From Streptococcus sanguinis (lineage in GTDB: Bacteria; Bacillota; Bacilli; Lactobacillales; Streptococcaceae), in the NCBI RefSeq assembly GCF_900635155.1, contig NZ_LR134002.1:1860001-1924000 (forward strand): 64,000 nt of DNA. Direction: 5' to 3'. The position numbers were made by a program, and so were the translations under genes. The notes under the pieces are model-generated. The model searched no databases and was not told where the DNA came from. It was given only the letters and a program-made list of their open reading frames with translations. Positions 45,477-55,779 of this stretch are shown here, piece after piece; position 1 is the first letter of the stretch, and every line of letters begins with the position of its first letter.

Positions 45477-46037
45477 TTATGCGCGAGAAACGTAAGTTCC
45501 TTCTGCTGTGTTGATGATTAATTTTTGTCCAACTTCGATGAAGTCTGGTACGTTGACAACAAGACCTGTCTCAAGTGTCGCTGGTTTACCAGATCCGGTA
45601 ACGGTTGCTCCCTTGATAGATGGCTGAGTATCTGTCACGACCAATTCAACTGTTGTTGGTACTGTCACACCAATCACTTCTGTTCCGTAGAACTGGATTT
45701 TCACATCAGAGTTTTCAAGGATGAATTTCAATTCTTCTTCTACATTGGCTACTGGAATTTCATATTGGTCATAAGTCTCAGTATTCATGAAATAAGCAGT
45801 GTCATCCATTTGGTACAAGTATTGAGCTGGAACAGTTTCAATAATGGCTTGTTCAAATTTTTCTTCTGGACGGTAGCTGGTATCAAAGGTAGAGCCAGTA
45901 CGAACATCGCGCAGCTTCATACGCATTATCGTATTTCCCTTACCTGGCTTATGGTGGCTCGCTTCCAAAACGCGGATGAGTTTCCCATCAGCTGTTTCGA
46001 AGGTCATTCCAGCTTTCAGCTTACTTGCTTCAATCAT
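45477..46037 (-). CDS. efp: Elongation factor P
   Basis: A 186-aa factor that relieves ribosome stalling at polyproline. The N-terminal KOW-like domain carries the tip loop HHKPGKGN with Lys33 at the position that is modified in other bacteria; no modification gene is seen nearby. OB-fold domains follow, ending in [12 protein letters not shown]. Full length, first gene of the efp-Asp23-nusB operon. Confidence 0.96.
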   Translation of the reverse strand: MIEASKLKAGMTFETADGKLIRVLEASHHKPGKGNTIMRMKLRDVRTGSTFDTSYRPEEKFEQAIIETVPAQYLYQMDDTAYFMNTETYDQYEIPVANVEEELKFILENSDVKIQFYGTEVIGVTVPTTVELVVTDTQPSIKGATVTGSGKPATLETGLVVNVPDFIEVGQKLIINTAEGTYVSRA

Positions 46038-46098
46038 TCTATATTACCTCTTTTTAAAATTATATTTCTACTTATTCTATCATAAAGCCTGATAATTC

Positions 46099-47160
46099 TC
46101 AAATAACAATCAACTCTTTCGGCGCAAGAGTTAGGACTTCGCAGCCTGTTTCTGTAATGAGGAGATCGTCTTCGATGCGGACGCCGTATTTGCCGTCCAG
46201 ATAAATACCCGGCTCATCAGTCAGGACCATACCGGCCTCAATCGGCTCTTCTGACTTGCCAAAGTAAGGAATCTCATGGATGTCCAGGCCGATACCGTGG
46301 CCAATCCCGTGGCTAAAGTAAGGACCGTAGCCAGCATCATTAATAATCTGGCGCGGAATCCGGTCAAAATCAATTCGGCTAAGTCCAGCCTTGGCTGCTT
46401 CTATCAGGGCTTGATTGCTGCGCAGGACAATATCATAAATCTCCCGTTCCTCATCTGTCACCTGCCCCACATGAACAGTACGCGTCATATCGCTGACATA
46501 GTGATTGTAGTAGCAGCCAAAGTCCATGGTCAGGGTTTCACCCTTTTGAATGACCTTGTCACTAGCCACACCATGAGGCATAGCAGAGCGGTAGCCCGAA
46601 GCGATGATGAAGTCAAAAGAGGCGCCTGAAGCACCTAGCTGGCGCATACGGGCATCTAAAAAGTTCATAACAGCTAACTCAGTCGTCTCACCAGGCTTGA
46701 TAAAATCCAGTACATCTAGGAAGGCTTGGTCCGAAATCTGACAGGCCTTACGAATGGTCGCGATTTCTTGCTCATCTTTAATCATGCGCAGATTTTCAAT
46801 AAAGCCCGTCATGGGAACCAGCTCGTAGGCCGAGAAGACACTTTCCAGCATCTTGAAGTAGGCATAGGAAATCTCGTCATCAAAACCGATTTTTTGCAGC
46901 TTGTCGTCCGCAATAATCTTGACAATCTCCCCAATCGCATCGCGCGTTTCGACAATATCAAAACCTTGGACTACTCCCTTGGCAATCAGCGTATAGCGCG
47001 CATCTGTCAGGAAAATCCGGCGTGTTTTGCTGATGAAAACCGTCGCTTCTGTCCCGCTGAAACCAGTCAGATAGTAAATATTTTTCAGATTGGTTACTAA
47101 AACAGCATCACAGTCTGTCTGAGCCAATGCTGCTTCAAACTTTTCAACTCTTGATAACAT
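46099..47160 (-). CDS. pepP: Xaa-Pro aminopeptidase/dipeptidase, M24 family
   Basis: A 353-aa metallopeptidase removing N-terminal residues next to proline. The creatinase-like N-terminal domain (residues 1-125) is followed by the pita-bread domain with the metal ligands in MDFGCYYNHYVSDMTRT, HGIGHGIGLDIHE, LTDEPGIY and GVRIEDD. PepP and PepQ (aminopeptidase versus dipeptidase) are hard to tell apart by sequence alone; size and placement before efp favour the YqhT-like M24 enzyme. Confidence 0.88.
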   Translation of the reverse strand: MLSRVEKFEAALAQTDCDAVLVTNLKNIYYLTGFSGTEATVFISKTRRIFLTDARYTLIAKGVVQGFDIVETRDAIGEIVKIIADDKLQKIGFDDEISYAYFKMLESVFSAYELVPMTGFIENLRMIKDEQEIATIRKACQISDQAFLDVLDFIKPGETTELAVMNFLDARMRQLGASGASFDFIIASGYRSAMPHGVASDKVIQKGETLTMDFGCYYNHYVSDMTRTVHVGQVTDEEREIYDIVLRSNQALIEAAKAGLSRIDFDRIPRQIINDAGYGPYFSHGIGHGIGLDIHEIPYFGKSEEPIEAGMVLTDEPGIYLDGKYGVRIEDDLLITETGCEVLTLAPKELIVI

Positions 47161-47275
47161 GAGCCACCTCCATGAAATAACTAAGCTTATTATATCAAAA
47201 AACCAGTCAAATAGGACATTTTTTTGACAAACCGTATCTAGGACTTAGAATCCAACGAGCATTCTCCGACACGAA

Positions 47276-47307
47276 AAATCCCTGTTTTTAATATCAAACA
47301 GAGATTT
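47276..47307 (-). terminator. Intrinsic terminator after uvrA
   Basis: AAATC-CTGTTT and AAACAG-GATTT pair around an 8-nt loop just after the uvrA stop, followed by T on the minus strand. One position is a G-T or mismatch. Confidence 0.7.
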
Positions 47308-47313
47308 GATGAA

Positions 47314-50145
47314 TTATTTCACGTGCAGCTTGCCTTTCAAGTACTGGCCGGTATAGCTGGCTGGATTAGCAGCAACTTCTTCCGGTGTACCCGTCGCAAT
47401 GATCGTGCCGCCACCAACACCGCCCTCTGGTCCTAAGTCGATGATATAGTCAGCTGTCTTGATAACATCCAGATTGTGCTCGATAACGAGTACTGTATTG
47501 CCATCGTCCACAAAGCGTGATAACACATGAAGGAGCTTGGCAATGTCTTCAGAATGCAGACCCGTGGTTGGCTCATCCAAGATATAGAAGGACTTGCCAG
47601 TCGAGCGCTTGTGAAGTTCGCTGGCCAGCTTCATCCGCTGGGCTTCACCACCTGACAAGGTCGTGGCTGGCTGCCCTAGAGTCACATAGCCTAGTCCCAC
47701 ATCCTTGATTGTCTGGAGTTTGCGGGCAATCTTGGGAATATGCTGGAAGAATTCCACCGCATCATTGACCGTCATGTCCAGAACCTGAGCGATATTCTTC
47801 TCCTTGTAGTGAACTTCTAGAGTTTCGCTATTATAGCGGGTGCCGTGGCAGACCTCACAGGCCACGTAGACGTCAGGCAGGAAGTGCATCTCAATCTTGA
47901 TAATTCCATCACCAGAGCAGGCCTCACAGCGACCGCCCTTGACGTTAAAGCTGAAACGGCCTTTCTTGTAGCCGCGAATCTTGGCTTCGTTGGTCTTGGC
48001 AAAAAGATCGCGAATATCGTCAAAGACTCCAGTATAGGTAGCGGGATTAGAGCGCGGTGTCCGACCAATCGGACTTTGGTCAATATCAATCAGTCGATCC
48101 ACATGCTCAATGCCGCTGATTTTCTTGAACTTACCTGGCTTGGCAGAATTGCGGTTGAGTTTTTGTGCGATGGCCTTTTTAAGGATAGAGTTGACAAGCG
48201 TTGACTTACCAGACCCAGAAACTCCCGTCACAGCGATGAATTTTCCCAAGGGGAATCTGGCCGTGATATTCTGCAGATTATTTTCCTGAGCACCAGTCAC
48301 TTCGATAAAGCGTCCATTGCCTACACGGCGGTCCAATGGTACTGGGATCTCGCGCTTACCTGACAGGTATTGGCCTGTGATGGATTTCTTGCTCTTGGCT
48401 ACTTGTGGAGGAGTGCCAGCTGCGACGATTTCACCACCGAAAACACCGGCTCCTGGTCCCACATCAATCAGCCAGTCAGCCTCCCGCATGGTGTCCTCAT
48501 CGTGCTCAACCACGATGAGGGTATTGCCCAGGTCGCGCATCTTCTTGAGGCTGGCAATCAGGCGGTCATTATCACGTTGGTGCAAACCAATAGAGGGCTC
48601 ATCCAGGATATAGAGGACGCCACTCAAGTTAGAACCAATCTGGGTCGCCAAACGAATCCGCTGACTCTCACCTCCCGATAGAGTCCCAGCCGAGCGAGAC
48701 AAAGTTAGGTAATTGAGACCAACGTTATTGAGGAAAGTCAGGCGGTCATGAATTTCTTTAAGAATAGGGCGTGCGATAGTAGCTTCATTGTCAGTCAAGC
48801 TAAGCTTGTCCAAATGAAGCAAATGATCTGCAATGGACAAGTCTGAAATCTCACCGATATGCAAGCCGTCTTCGCCGCCAACCTTGACAGACAAGGCCTG
48901 AGGACTGAGTCGATAACCATGACAAGCTGCACAGGTCAGCTCATTCATATAAGCCCGCATCTGTGTCCGAGTAAAATCACTATTGGTCTCATGGTAGCGG
49001 CGGTTGATATTAGTGACAACCCCCTCAAAAGGAATGTCAATATCGCGCACGCCGCCAAATTCATTTTCATAGTGGAAATGGAACTCCCGCCCATCTGAAC
49101 CAAAGAAAATCAGCTGTTTTTCTTCCTCAGTCAGTTCCTCAAAAGGCTTGTCCATATCAATACCAAAAGCTGCCATGGCCTGCTCCAGCATCTGCGGATA
49201 GTAGTTGGAGGAGATGGGATTCCAAGGCGCTAGCGCTCCTTCGCGCAAGGTCTTGCCAGCTTCTGGCACAACCACATCTAGATCCACCTCCAGCTTAACC
49301 CCCAGACCATCACAGTCCGGACAGGAGCCAAAAGGCGCATTGAAAGAGAAGAGACGTGGCTCTAGCTCTGGCACTGTAAAGCCACAAACAGGGCAGGCAT
49401 AGTGTTCAGAAAAGAGCAACTCTTGACCATCCATAGTGTCAATCACCACATAGCCCTCAGCAATCCGCAGAGCAGCTTCGACCGAGTCAAAGAGACGACT
49501 ACGCACCCCTTCCTTGATGACAATTCTATCTACTACGACCTCAATATCATGCTGCTTGCTCTTAGAAAGCTCTGGCACTTCCGTCACATCGTAAATATCG
49601 CCATCCACCCGCACACGGACATAACCGTCCTTCTGAATCTTATCAAAAACGGTCTTATGCTGACCCTTTTTCTTGCGGATGACCGGCGCTAATATCTGCA
49701 GCCGCTGACGCTCTGGCAATTCCAAGACCTTGTCAACAATCTGCTCGACAGACGAAGCCTTAATAGCTCCATGACCGTTGATACAGTATGGCGTTCCAAC
49801 ACGAGCATAGAGCAGGCGCAGGTAGTCATTGATTTCAGTGGCAGTTCCTACTGTTGAGCGCGGATTTTTACTAGTCGTCTTCTGGTCGATGGAAATAGCC
49901 GGGCTGAGACCATCAATCGAGTCCACATCCGGCTTTTCCATATTGCCCAAAAACTGCCGAGCATAGGCCGACAGACTCTCCACATAGCGGCGCTGCCCCT
50001 CAGCATATAGGGTATCAAAAGCCAGACTGGACTTGCCCGAACCGGACAGCCCCGTCACCACGACTAGCTTGTCCCGCGGAATTTCTACATCAATATTTTT
50101 TAAATTATGAGCTCGCGCTCCGTGAATCACAATTTTATCTTGCAT
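47314..50145 (-). CDS. uvrA: Excinuclease ABC subunit A
   Basis: A 943-aa DNA-damage sensor of nucleotide excision repair. Two ABC modules are visible: Walker [11 protein letters not shown] near residue 32 and [10 protein letters not shown] near residue 640, each with a signature [18 protein letters not shown]. Zinc-binding cysteine pairs lie in CPVCGF...CPDCDG and CEACSGDG...CEVCHG. Full length. Divergent from corA, with a TATAAT at 50177-50182 on the minus strand. Confidence 0.97.
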   Translation of the reverse strand: MQDKIVIHGARAHNLKNIDVEIPRDKLVVVTGLSGSGKSSLAFDTLYAEGQRRYVESLSAYARQFLGNMEKPDVDSIDGLSPAISIDQKTTSKNPRSTVGTATEINDYLRLLYARVGTPYCINGHGAIKASSVEQIVDKVLELPERQRLQILAPVIRKKKGQHKTVFDKIQKDGYVRVRVDGDIYDVTEVPELSKSKQHDIEVVVDRIVIKEGVRSRLFDSVEAALRIAEGYVVIDTMDGQELLFSEHYACPVCGFTVPELEPRLFSFNAPFGSCPDCDGLGVKLEVDLDVVVPEAGKTLREGALAPWNPISSNYYPQMLEQAMAAFGIDMDKPFEELTEEEKQLIFFGSDGREFHFHYENEFGGVRDIDIPFEGVVTNINRRYHETNSDFTRTQMRAYMNELTCAACHGYRLSPQALSVKVGGEDGLHIGEISDLSIADHLLHLDKLSLTDNEATIARPILKEIHDRLTFLNNVGLNYLTLSRSAGTLSGGESQRIRLATQIGSNLSGVLYILDEPSIGLHQRDNDRLIASLKKMRDLGNTLIVVEHDEDTMREADWLIDVGPGAGVFGGEIVAAGTPPQVAKSKKSITGQYLSGKREIPVPLDRRVGNGRFIEVTGAQENNLQNITARFPLGKFIAVTGVSGSGKSTLVNSILKKAIAQKLNRNSAKPGKFKKISGIEHVDRLIDIDQSPIGRTPRSNPATYTGVFDDIRDLFAKTNEAKIRGYKKGRFSFNVKGGRCEACSGDGIIKIEMHFLPDVYVACEVCHGTRYNSETLEVHYKEKNIAQVLDMTVNDAVEFFQHIPKIARKLQTIKDVGLGYVTLGQPATTLSGGEAQRMKLASELHKRSTGKSFYILDEPTTGLHSEDIAKLLHVLSRFVDDGNTVLVIEHNLDVIKTADYIIDLGPEGGVGGGTIIATGTPEEVAANPASYTGQYLKGKLHVK

Positions 50146-50274
50146 TTTGACCTCGTTTCACTTATAAACCTTCTCCATTATAACAAATTTTTCTGCAAAC
50201 TTTTGCCCCAAAAACCCGAATTTGTAGTATAATAGTACGGTATGCAAAAAAACACTCTGGAAAGGAAAATGATT
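50146..50274. promoter_or_regulatory. Divergent uvrA / corA promoter region
   Basis: Contains TATAAT for uvrA (minus, 50177-50182) and TATAAT for corA (plus, within GTAGTATAATAG near 50228-50233). Neither has a convincing -35 at 17 bp. No LexA/DinR-type or HdiR box was recognised. Confidence 0.5.
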
Positions 50275-51219
50275 ATGAAGCAAGTCTTTTTATCAACTAC
50301 GACAGAATTCAAAGAGATTGATTCGCTCGAATCAGGCACTTGGATCAATCTTGTCAACCCTTCCCAGAGTGAATCAATCGAAATCGCCAACGCCTTTGGT
50401 ATTGACATCGCAGACCTGCGAGCACCGCTCGATGCAGAAGAAATGTCCCGACTTACGATCGAGGATGAGTATACACTGATCATCGTTGACGTGCCCATCA
50501 CTGAGGAGCGGAATAACCAGACTTACTATGTCACGATCCCCCTTGGTATTATCATCACGGAAGAGGCTATTATTACCACTTGTTTGGAAAAATTACCTCT
50601 GCTGGACATCTTCATTCACAGGCGCCTGCGCAACTTCTATACTTTTATGAAGTCACGTTTCATCTTTCAGATTCTCTACCACAATGCCGAGCTGTATCTG
50701 ACAGCCCTGCGCTCCATTGACCGCAAGAGTGAGCAGATTGAAAGTCAACTGCACAAGTCCACGCGAAATGAAGAACTGATTGAGCTTATGGAGTTGGAAA
50801 AGACCATCGTCTATTTCAAGGCCTCTCTCAAAACAAATGAGCGCGTGATTAAGAAGCTGACCAGCTCCACCAGCAATATCAAGAAATACCTAGAAGACGA
50901 GGACTTGCTGGAAGATACCTTGATTGAGACCCAACAGGCCATTGAGATGGCTGATATCTACGGCAACATCCTCCACAGTATGACAGAGACCTTTGCCTCT
51001 ATCATTTCTAATAACCAGAACAATATCATGAAAGCCTTGGCTCTGGTGACCATCGTCATGTCTATCCCAACCATGATTTTCTCGGCCTATGGGATGAACT
51101 TCAAAAATAACGAACTGCCTCTCAACGGTGAACCACATGCCTTCTGGATTATCATGTTCATCGCCTTTGCCATGAGTGCTTCGGTCATGGCCTATCTCAT
51201 GCACAAAAAACTATTTTAA
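50275..51219 (+). CDS. corA: CorA-family magnesium/divalent cation transporter
   Basis: A 314-aa membrane channel of the 2-TM-GxN family. A long N-terminal cytoplasmic domain is followed by two C-terminal membrane helices with the pore motif YGMN between them (SAYGMNFKNNELP). Start ATG at 50275 follows AAAGGA at suitable distance; ATGs at 50242 and 50269 are poorer. DUF1129-type gene follows by 18 bp. Confidence 0.93.
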   Translation: MKQVFLSTTTEFKEIDSLESGTWINLVNPSQSESIEIANAFGIDIADLRAPLDAEEMSRLTIEDEYTLIIVDVPITEERNNQTYYVTIPLGIIITEEAIITTCLEKLPLLDIFIHRRLRNFYTFMKSRFIFQILYHNAELYLTALRSIDRKSEQIESQLHKSTRNEELIELMELEKTIVYFKASLKTNERVIKKLTSSTSNIKKYLEDEDLLEDTLIETQQAIEMADIYGNILHSMTETFASIISNNQNNIMKALALVTIVMSIPTMIFSAYGMNFKNNELPLNGEPHAFWIIMFIAFAMSASVMAYLMHKKLF

Positions 51220-51237
51220 CCTTTAGAAAGAAGACCT

Positions 51238-51909
51238 ATGTCACAAGTATCCCTCGACAAACTCAGCAAAAAAAACAAAGAATTTATCCATATCGCGACT
51301 AACCAGCTCTTACAAGACGGCAAATCCGATCAGGAAATCCAGACCATATTAGAAGGCATTCTGCCGGAAATCCTGGAAAACCAAACCAAGGGTATCACAG
51401 CCCGCGGCCTCTACGGAGCCCCAACTACTTGGGCAGCTTCTCTGACTGCAAAAGAGCGCTATGATGCCGAACATCCAAAAGAAAATGACGATCCTAAATG
51501 GATGATGCTGGACTCCGTCCTCTTTATCTTTGGTTTCTTTACCCTCCTGACCTCAATCGTCAATCTAGCTTCCTCTCAACCGTCTGTCTATGGGCTGACG
51601 ACTCTCGTACTCGGAAGCATCGTCGGTGGCCTTTCTTTCTATGCCCTCTACCACTTTATCTACCGTTTCTACGGACCAGACAAAGACCGCAGCCAGCGCC
51701 CTAAGCTGCTCAAATCCATCCTGACCATGGCAGCGGCTATTCTCCTCTGGAGCATGTCCATCGTCCTGACTAGTCTCCTGCCTGAGTTCCTAAACCCCCG
51801 CCTGTCCAATATCGTAGTTGCTATTGTCGGCGCTATCGCCCTAGCCCTGCGCTTCTATCTCAAAAAACGCTTCAACATCAAGAGCGCGACTATGGGGCCA
51901 GGCAGATAA
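51238..51909 (+). CDS. DUF1129-type membrane protein
   Basis: A 223-aa protein: a soluble N-terminal helical part (residues 1-90, LDKLSKKNKEFIHIATNQLL) followed by four predicted membrane helices and a basic C terminus (LKKRFNIKSATMG). It resembles the DUF1129 family that commonly follows corA in streptococci; function unknown. The last 20 or so codons are duplicated 5.9 kb downstream at 57712-57783, marking the accessory island. Confidence 0.85.
   Translation: MSQVSLDKLSKKNKEFIHIATNQLLQDGKSDQEIQTILEGILPEILENQTKGITARGLYGAPTTWAASLTAKERYDAEHPKENDDPKWMMLDSVLFIFGFFTLLTSIVNLASSQPSVYGLTTLVLGSIVGGLSFYALYHFIYRFYGPDKDRSQRPKLLKSILTMAAAILLWSMSIVLTSLLPEFLNPRLSNIVVAIVGAIALALRFYLKKRFNIKSATMGPGR
51841..51899 (+). 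repeat. Island direct repeat, left copy (within DUF1129 gene 3' end)
   Basis: A 59-bp segment starting CTAGCCCTGCG and ending CTATGGGGCC. It matches 57712-57770 at 57 of 59 positions by eye (differences at repeat positions 36 and 48). It encodes LALRFYLKKRFNIKSATMG in the gene's frame. Confidence 0.93.
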
Positions 51910-51915
51910 ACGATA

Positions 51916-51941
51916 AAAAGAGGTTCGTTTGAGCCTCTTTT
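51916..51941. terminator. Bidirectional terminator between DUF1129 gene and ABC exporter
   Basis: AAAAGAGG (51916-51923) and CCTCTTTT (51934-51941) pair with a 10-nt loop; T or A runs follow on both strands. Serves the convergent DUF1129 and island transcripts. Confidence 0.75.
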
Positions 51942-51942
51942 A

Positions 51943-53559
51943 TTATGATATTTTGAACTTTTCCAAATCTATAATTTGATCGGCGCATTCAATAACTTGT
52001 TTTCGGTGAGATATCTGGATAATCAATGCTTGTGATTTTCTCTTATTTAAAAGATCCAATACTCTCCTCTCGTTAAATTGATCCAAAGACGATGTTGCTT
52101 CATCAAGAATAAGTATTTTCCTGTCTTCCAAAAGAGCTCTTGCAAGAGCCAAACGTTGCAATTGACCGCCAGAAAGTCTATTCTTATCTATGATTATCTC
52201 ATTTAATTGATTACCACAATCTAACTCTTGCCACAAGCCTACATCATTCAGCACACTCCTGATTTTCTCATCCGAATATTCTTTCCCCATTTTTAAATTA
52301 CTTATCAAACTATAACCATCAATGAAAAAAGTCTCCTGACTAACGTAACTTACTGAATTGTACCATTCTGCTATAGCAATATCTTTTAAATCAATATCTC
52401 CTATAAAAATCTTCCCGCTATTTATATCATAAACTTTCAACAATTGCTTGATAAAACTTGTCTTACCAACTCCACTAGGCCCTATAATTACTGCAATTTC
52501 CCCCAATTTTATATCCAGATTAATATGCTCTAGTAATCTAAAATCATCTATCTCTAAAGAGACATCCTCATATCTAATATTTTCTAAAGAAAATTCTCTA
52601 GCACTCACACTAAAATCCTGAGAATTTTCCGAGAAATTTTTCATAAGCTCAATTATATTAGTTAAAGCTCCTTTTTCTGCAGCAAAATTTCCAAGAGAGG
52701 TTGAAATAGCTAAAGTCGTTGGAACCAATTGATATAAATACATCATGAAAGAAATAAAAGTACCGACTGACAGAAGTCCTATTTTAATTTCGTAAAAACC
52801 TAAACTGAAGACCAAGACTATCAATGATAATAACAAACAATTGATTAAAGGCGCTAAAATAACACGATATTTTACCCCTTTTAAAGCATAATCATATAAG
52901 CGTTTATTTTCTAATTTTACATAACTAACGAAGGTACTCGTTGAATCACTAATTTTTATACTCAACAAAAAATTTAGAAGCTGAGACAATCTGTTATTTA
53001 GTATTGCAAGTTGATTCCGGAAACTATCAGCTAAGATTGCAAGTTTTTTGCCTATAAATTTAATAATAATTATTATACATATTGCAAAAACAATAACCAG
53101 TGATGTCAACTTCCAATCCATCACAAACAGCATGACAACTGCTCCTATCCACGATACAACATTTACAACGAAGCTTGGTAAAGTTGAAGAAATTACCTCT
53201 CCCAATATTTCAGTATCATTCACAACATGATTCACTGTTTCGTTAGTATTATAATCTTGAGCAACTCTTATTCTTAGATGTTCAATTCCATCAATTAACT
53301 TGGTTCTCAATTCGTAGACAGACTTTTCTCCCACTATCTCAATAATAGCATTACCAATTGTACCTAATAGTACATTCAGCGAGAATAAAAGAACTAAAAT
53401 AGATACTTTTGAGTATTGAAATTGGCCTTTTACAAATTCATTAAAAAGTTCTCTTACAATTAGAGGAATCAGAATATTTACAGCAACTGAAAGCAGAAGT
53501 ATAAATATTCCAATTCCTAAAAAATTACGATGAACGATATATCTATATAGAGACTTCAT
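51943..53559 (-). CDS. ABC exporter (fused membrane and ATPase domains) without peptidase domain
   Basis: A 538-aa half-transporter in the accessory island. It starts directly with membrane helices (first one by residue 15), has six predicted helices, and ends with an ATPase: Walker A GPSGVGKTS, signature LSGGQLQR, Walker B ILILDEATSSLD. It lacks the N-terminal C39 cysteine peptidase of bacteriocin exporters that cut double-glycine leaders. With the peptide gene at the head of the same operon it may export an unprocessed peptide. It is 2 bp from the preceding small membrane protein gene. Codon use is AT-rich. Confidence 0.88.
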   Translation of the reverse strand: MKSLYRYIVHRNFLGIGIFILLLSVAVNILIPLIVRELFNEFVKGQFQYSKVSILVLLFSLNVLLGTIGNAIIEIVGEKSVYELRTKLIDGIEHLRIRVAQDYNTNETVNHVVNDTEILGEVISSTLPSFVVNVVSWIGAVVMLFVMDWKLTSLVIVFAICIIIIIKFIGKKLAILADSFRNQLAILNNRLSQLLNFLLSIKISDSTSTFVSYVKLENKRLYDYALKGVKYRVILAPLINCLLLSLIVLVFSLGFYEIKIGLLSVGTFISFMMYLYQLVPTTLAISTSLGNFAAEKGALTNIIELMKNFSENSQDFSVSAREFSLENIRYEDVSLEIDDFRLLEHINLDIKLGEIAVIIGPSGVGKTSFIKQLLKVYDINSGKIFIGDIDLKDIAIAEWYNSVSYVSQETFFIDGYSLISNLKMGKEYSDEKIRSVLNDVGLWQELDCGNQLNEIIIDKNRLSGGQLQRLALARALLEDRKILILDEATSSLDQFNERRVLDLLNKRKSQALIIQISHRKQVIECADQIIDLEKFKIS

Positions 53560-53561
53560 TA

Positions 53562-53954
53562 TTATTCTTTTGACTCTTTTCTAGCATGTTTAACTATGAT
53601 AAACACCAGCGAAGTAAGAATTATCTGAGTAATCAATGTTGATACTATACTTCCTACACTGGGAGAAAATGCGATGCCTGACTGATCGGTTTTTAGTATC
53701 TCTTGCCAAGGAAATAGCAAGCTATAGGGCAAAACTATCAAAGTAGCAATTATGGCTGAGGCTAAAATATTAAACACTGAAAATTTATTACTAATAGACT
53801 GGATGAAACGTCCCCCAACAAGCGCTAAAACGACCAAAGGTAACATTGTAGTTAGAACAACTAAAATACCTGCGCTTAGAGATAACCTAAAAACATAAGT
53901 AACTATCATTTCTAAAGTTAGGGCAGTTAAAATAAAATAATCAAATTTTTTCAT
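53562..53954 (-). CDS. Small four-helix membrane protein, unknown
   Basis: A 130-aa protein with about four hydrophobic segments (residues near 5-25, 30-47, 60-80 and 100-120) and a basic tail KHARKESKE. I do not recognise a family. It sits between the CPBP gene and the ABC exporter, with tight spacing, so it is likely part of the same system, perhaps an immunity or accessory transport protein. Confidence 0.75.
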   Translation of the reverse strand: MKKFDYFILTALTLEMIVTYVFRLSLSAGILVVLTTMLPLVVLALVGGRFIQSISNKFSVFNILASAIIATLIVLPYSLLFPWQEILKTDQSGIAFSPSVGSIVSTLITQIILTSLVFIIVKHARKESKE

Positions 53955-53965
53955 TGTTTCTCTCC

Positions 53966-54586
53966 TTATTTAGATAAAGCAAACATAACTGTATCATAAA
54001 CAAAATGCACAACAATACAGGAACTATATAAATGTGTATACCGATGTATCAAAGACAAGCCGATTCCTAATGGAAGCCTAATGAAAAGATTGCTAAAAAA
54101 ATCAAAAGACTGATGACCTAAAAAAGCAAATAAACAAGCTTGAATAATAATGACCCAAACAAAATCAAATTCTTTTTTCAAATGAAACTCTACCAACCCT
54201 CTGAATAATAACTCTTCCGCAATAGAAGTTATTAAAAAAATTGATAAAAGCGTATACAATTGCTCCCTAGGATATTTATCAATGACATGTATAAGAACTA
54301 TAAATGATACAAAGAAAGTGAAAAATATTAACAAAGCGTTCAATGGGCTCTTTTGCTTAAATTTGGAGGATCTTAAAAAATTTTCCCTATAAATACAATA
54401 ATATAGGTAAAATACTATTAGAAATGCCAAAAGCAAACAGACTCTCGTAGACAAAAACAACATATCCACTGAAAGTTTATTACTGGCTATTATCAGGATA
54501 AGCAAGCTTCCAAACATTGACAACAGTAAGACTAGAACGACAAGACCCGCCGCTACTAAAACGTTTTCTAGTTTTCTTTTTGCCAT
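53966..54586 (-). CDS. CPBP (CAAX/Abi-type) intramembrane protease family protein
   Basis: A 206-aa membrane protein with about six helices. The family's Glu-Glu motif is in SIAEELLFRGLVEF, and downstream histidines that complete the putative active site are in FLGHQSF and VVHFVYD. CPBP proteins in Gram-positive bacteriocin loci often act in self-immunity (e.g. SkkI, PlnI-type) or in peptide maturation. Start follows GAGG. Either an immunity or a maturation role would suit the context. Confidence 0.85.
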   Translation of the reverse strand: MAKRKLENVLVAAGLVVLVLLLSMFGSLLILIIASNKLSVDMLFLSTRVCLLLAFLIVFYLYYCIYRENFLRSSKFKQKSPLNALLIFFTFFVSFIVLIHVIDKYPREQLYTLLSIFLITSIAEELLFRGLVEFHLKKEFDFVWVIIIQACLFAFLGHQSFDFFSNLFIRLPLGIGLSLIHRYTHLYSSCIVVHFVYDTVMFALSK

Positions 54587-54590
54587 CTTT

Positions 54591-55766
54591 TTACCTCAAT
54601 AAATTCAGGACATTCTTTCTTGAAGCTGATACCGCTGGAAAATAGGTAAAAATAAAACAAATCACCGAAGGAACCAAGACAGCTGTGAGGATATTATCCC
54701 TTGTTACGATTAAACGAACCCCCATAGAATTTCCCAAAAGCTGACTAATGACAAGTACAAAAACCACTGAGATAAATGAGGAAATAAAAGCCAAAAATAA
54801 TCCTTCAACGATAAATTGGTTGCGAATACTGGATTTTTTTGCCCCAAATGCTCTCCTGAGACCAATTTCACTCTTTCTTCCTGCGACAGATGAATAGGTT
54901 GCACTCATGACTCCAAAGCCTGCAACAATTAGAGAAATCCCAGCAACTCCGGCAATCAAATTAGTCGCTAGAGAGGTTGTTCGATTGATTTGACCTACCA
55001 CTTGATGAAGATCTTCAATCTCATAGACACCCTTCTTTTTTGAGGAACCATAGCGTTCTAAATACTTGAGGACTTGCTTTTCAGCCTTGCTTTTACTTCC
55101 TCTATATTTGATTTTTGCTTGGTTAAAATGATTTCTGTAGCTAGTATTCCTAAGAAACATTTTCTCCGTCACTAATAAATCCGGTGTCTCCTCACTTCCC
55201 TGATAGACAGCACTTATCTTGTAGTAATCCCCACCTATTGAAACGAGTTCTCCCTCACTACTAGTTGTAGGAAACAGTTTTTTCGAAGCCGTGTCCTTAA
55301 TAGCAATTTCATTTCCGTTTGATTGCTGAATCTCGCTTAGGGCTTTCCCACTAATAACTTTAATATCATTATTCTTCTCATTATATTTTGATGAGAGTTG
55401 ATCATAATTCACAACGCTTCCATCCATACTCCTATCTCCAAGGAGGTGAACAGAAACTGTGTTGAGCTGAGGATTAATTGAGAGTTCTACATTTTGAATA
55501 TTAGCAAATCCCATCAATCTCTGTCTATCATTCTCAGTAAATCCAGCCCCATCCTTATAATTTGTACAATTAATAGTAAAGGTCTTCCGTCCTCCAGTGA
55601 CCGAATTTAACTGTTGAACAATCGACTGGCCTACTCCATTTCCTAGGCTAAGCACAAGCAAGAGACTCACAACTCCTATAACCAAGGATCCTATCGTCAG
55701 TAACGACTGCCTTTTATTAGCACTCAAGGATTTAAACAGACTCTTTAAAAGAAAGGTAAGTCTCAT
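54591..55766 (-). CDS. MacB/FtsX-type ABC permease
   Basis: A 391-aa permease with one N-terminal helix (LTIGSLVIGVVSLLLVLSLGNG), a large extracytoplasmic domain (residues 45-265), and three C-terminal helices, the four-helix MacB/YknZ topology. The FtsX-core is at the C terminus (SLIVAGFGVMSATYSSVAGRKSEIGLRRAFGAKK). It pairs with the next ATPase and an adaptor to make a tripartite, YknXYZ-like system. Such systems often export or protect against peptides. Confidence 0.9.
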   Translation of the reverse strand: MRLTFLLKSLFKSLSANKRQSLLTIGSLVIGVVSLLLVLSLGNGVGQSIVQQLNSVTGGRKTFTINCTNYKDGAGFTENDRQRLMGFANIQNVELSINPQLNTVSVHLLGDRSMDGSVVNYDQLSSKYNEKNNDIKVISGKALSEIQQSNGNEIAIKDTASKKLFPTTSSEGELVSIGGDYYKISAVYQGSEETPDLLVTEKMFLRNTSYRNHFNQAKIKYRGSKSKAEKQVLKYLERYGSSKKKGVYEIEDLHQVVGQINRTTSLATNLIAGVAGISLIVAGFGVMSATYSSVAGRKSEIGLRRAFGAKKSSIRNQFIVEGLFLAFISSFISVVFVLVISQLLGNSMGVRLIVTRDNILTAVLVPSVICFIFTYFPAVSASRKNVLNLLR

Positions 55767-55779
55767 CTCTTTTCTCCCT

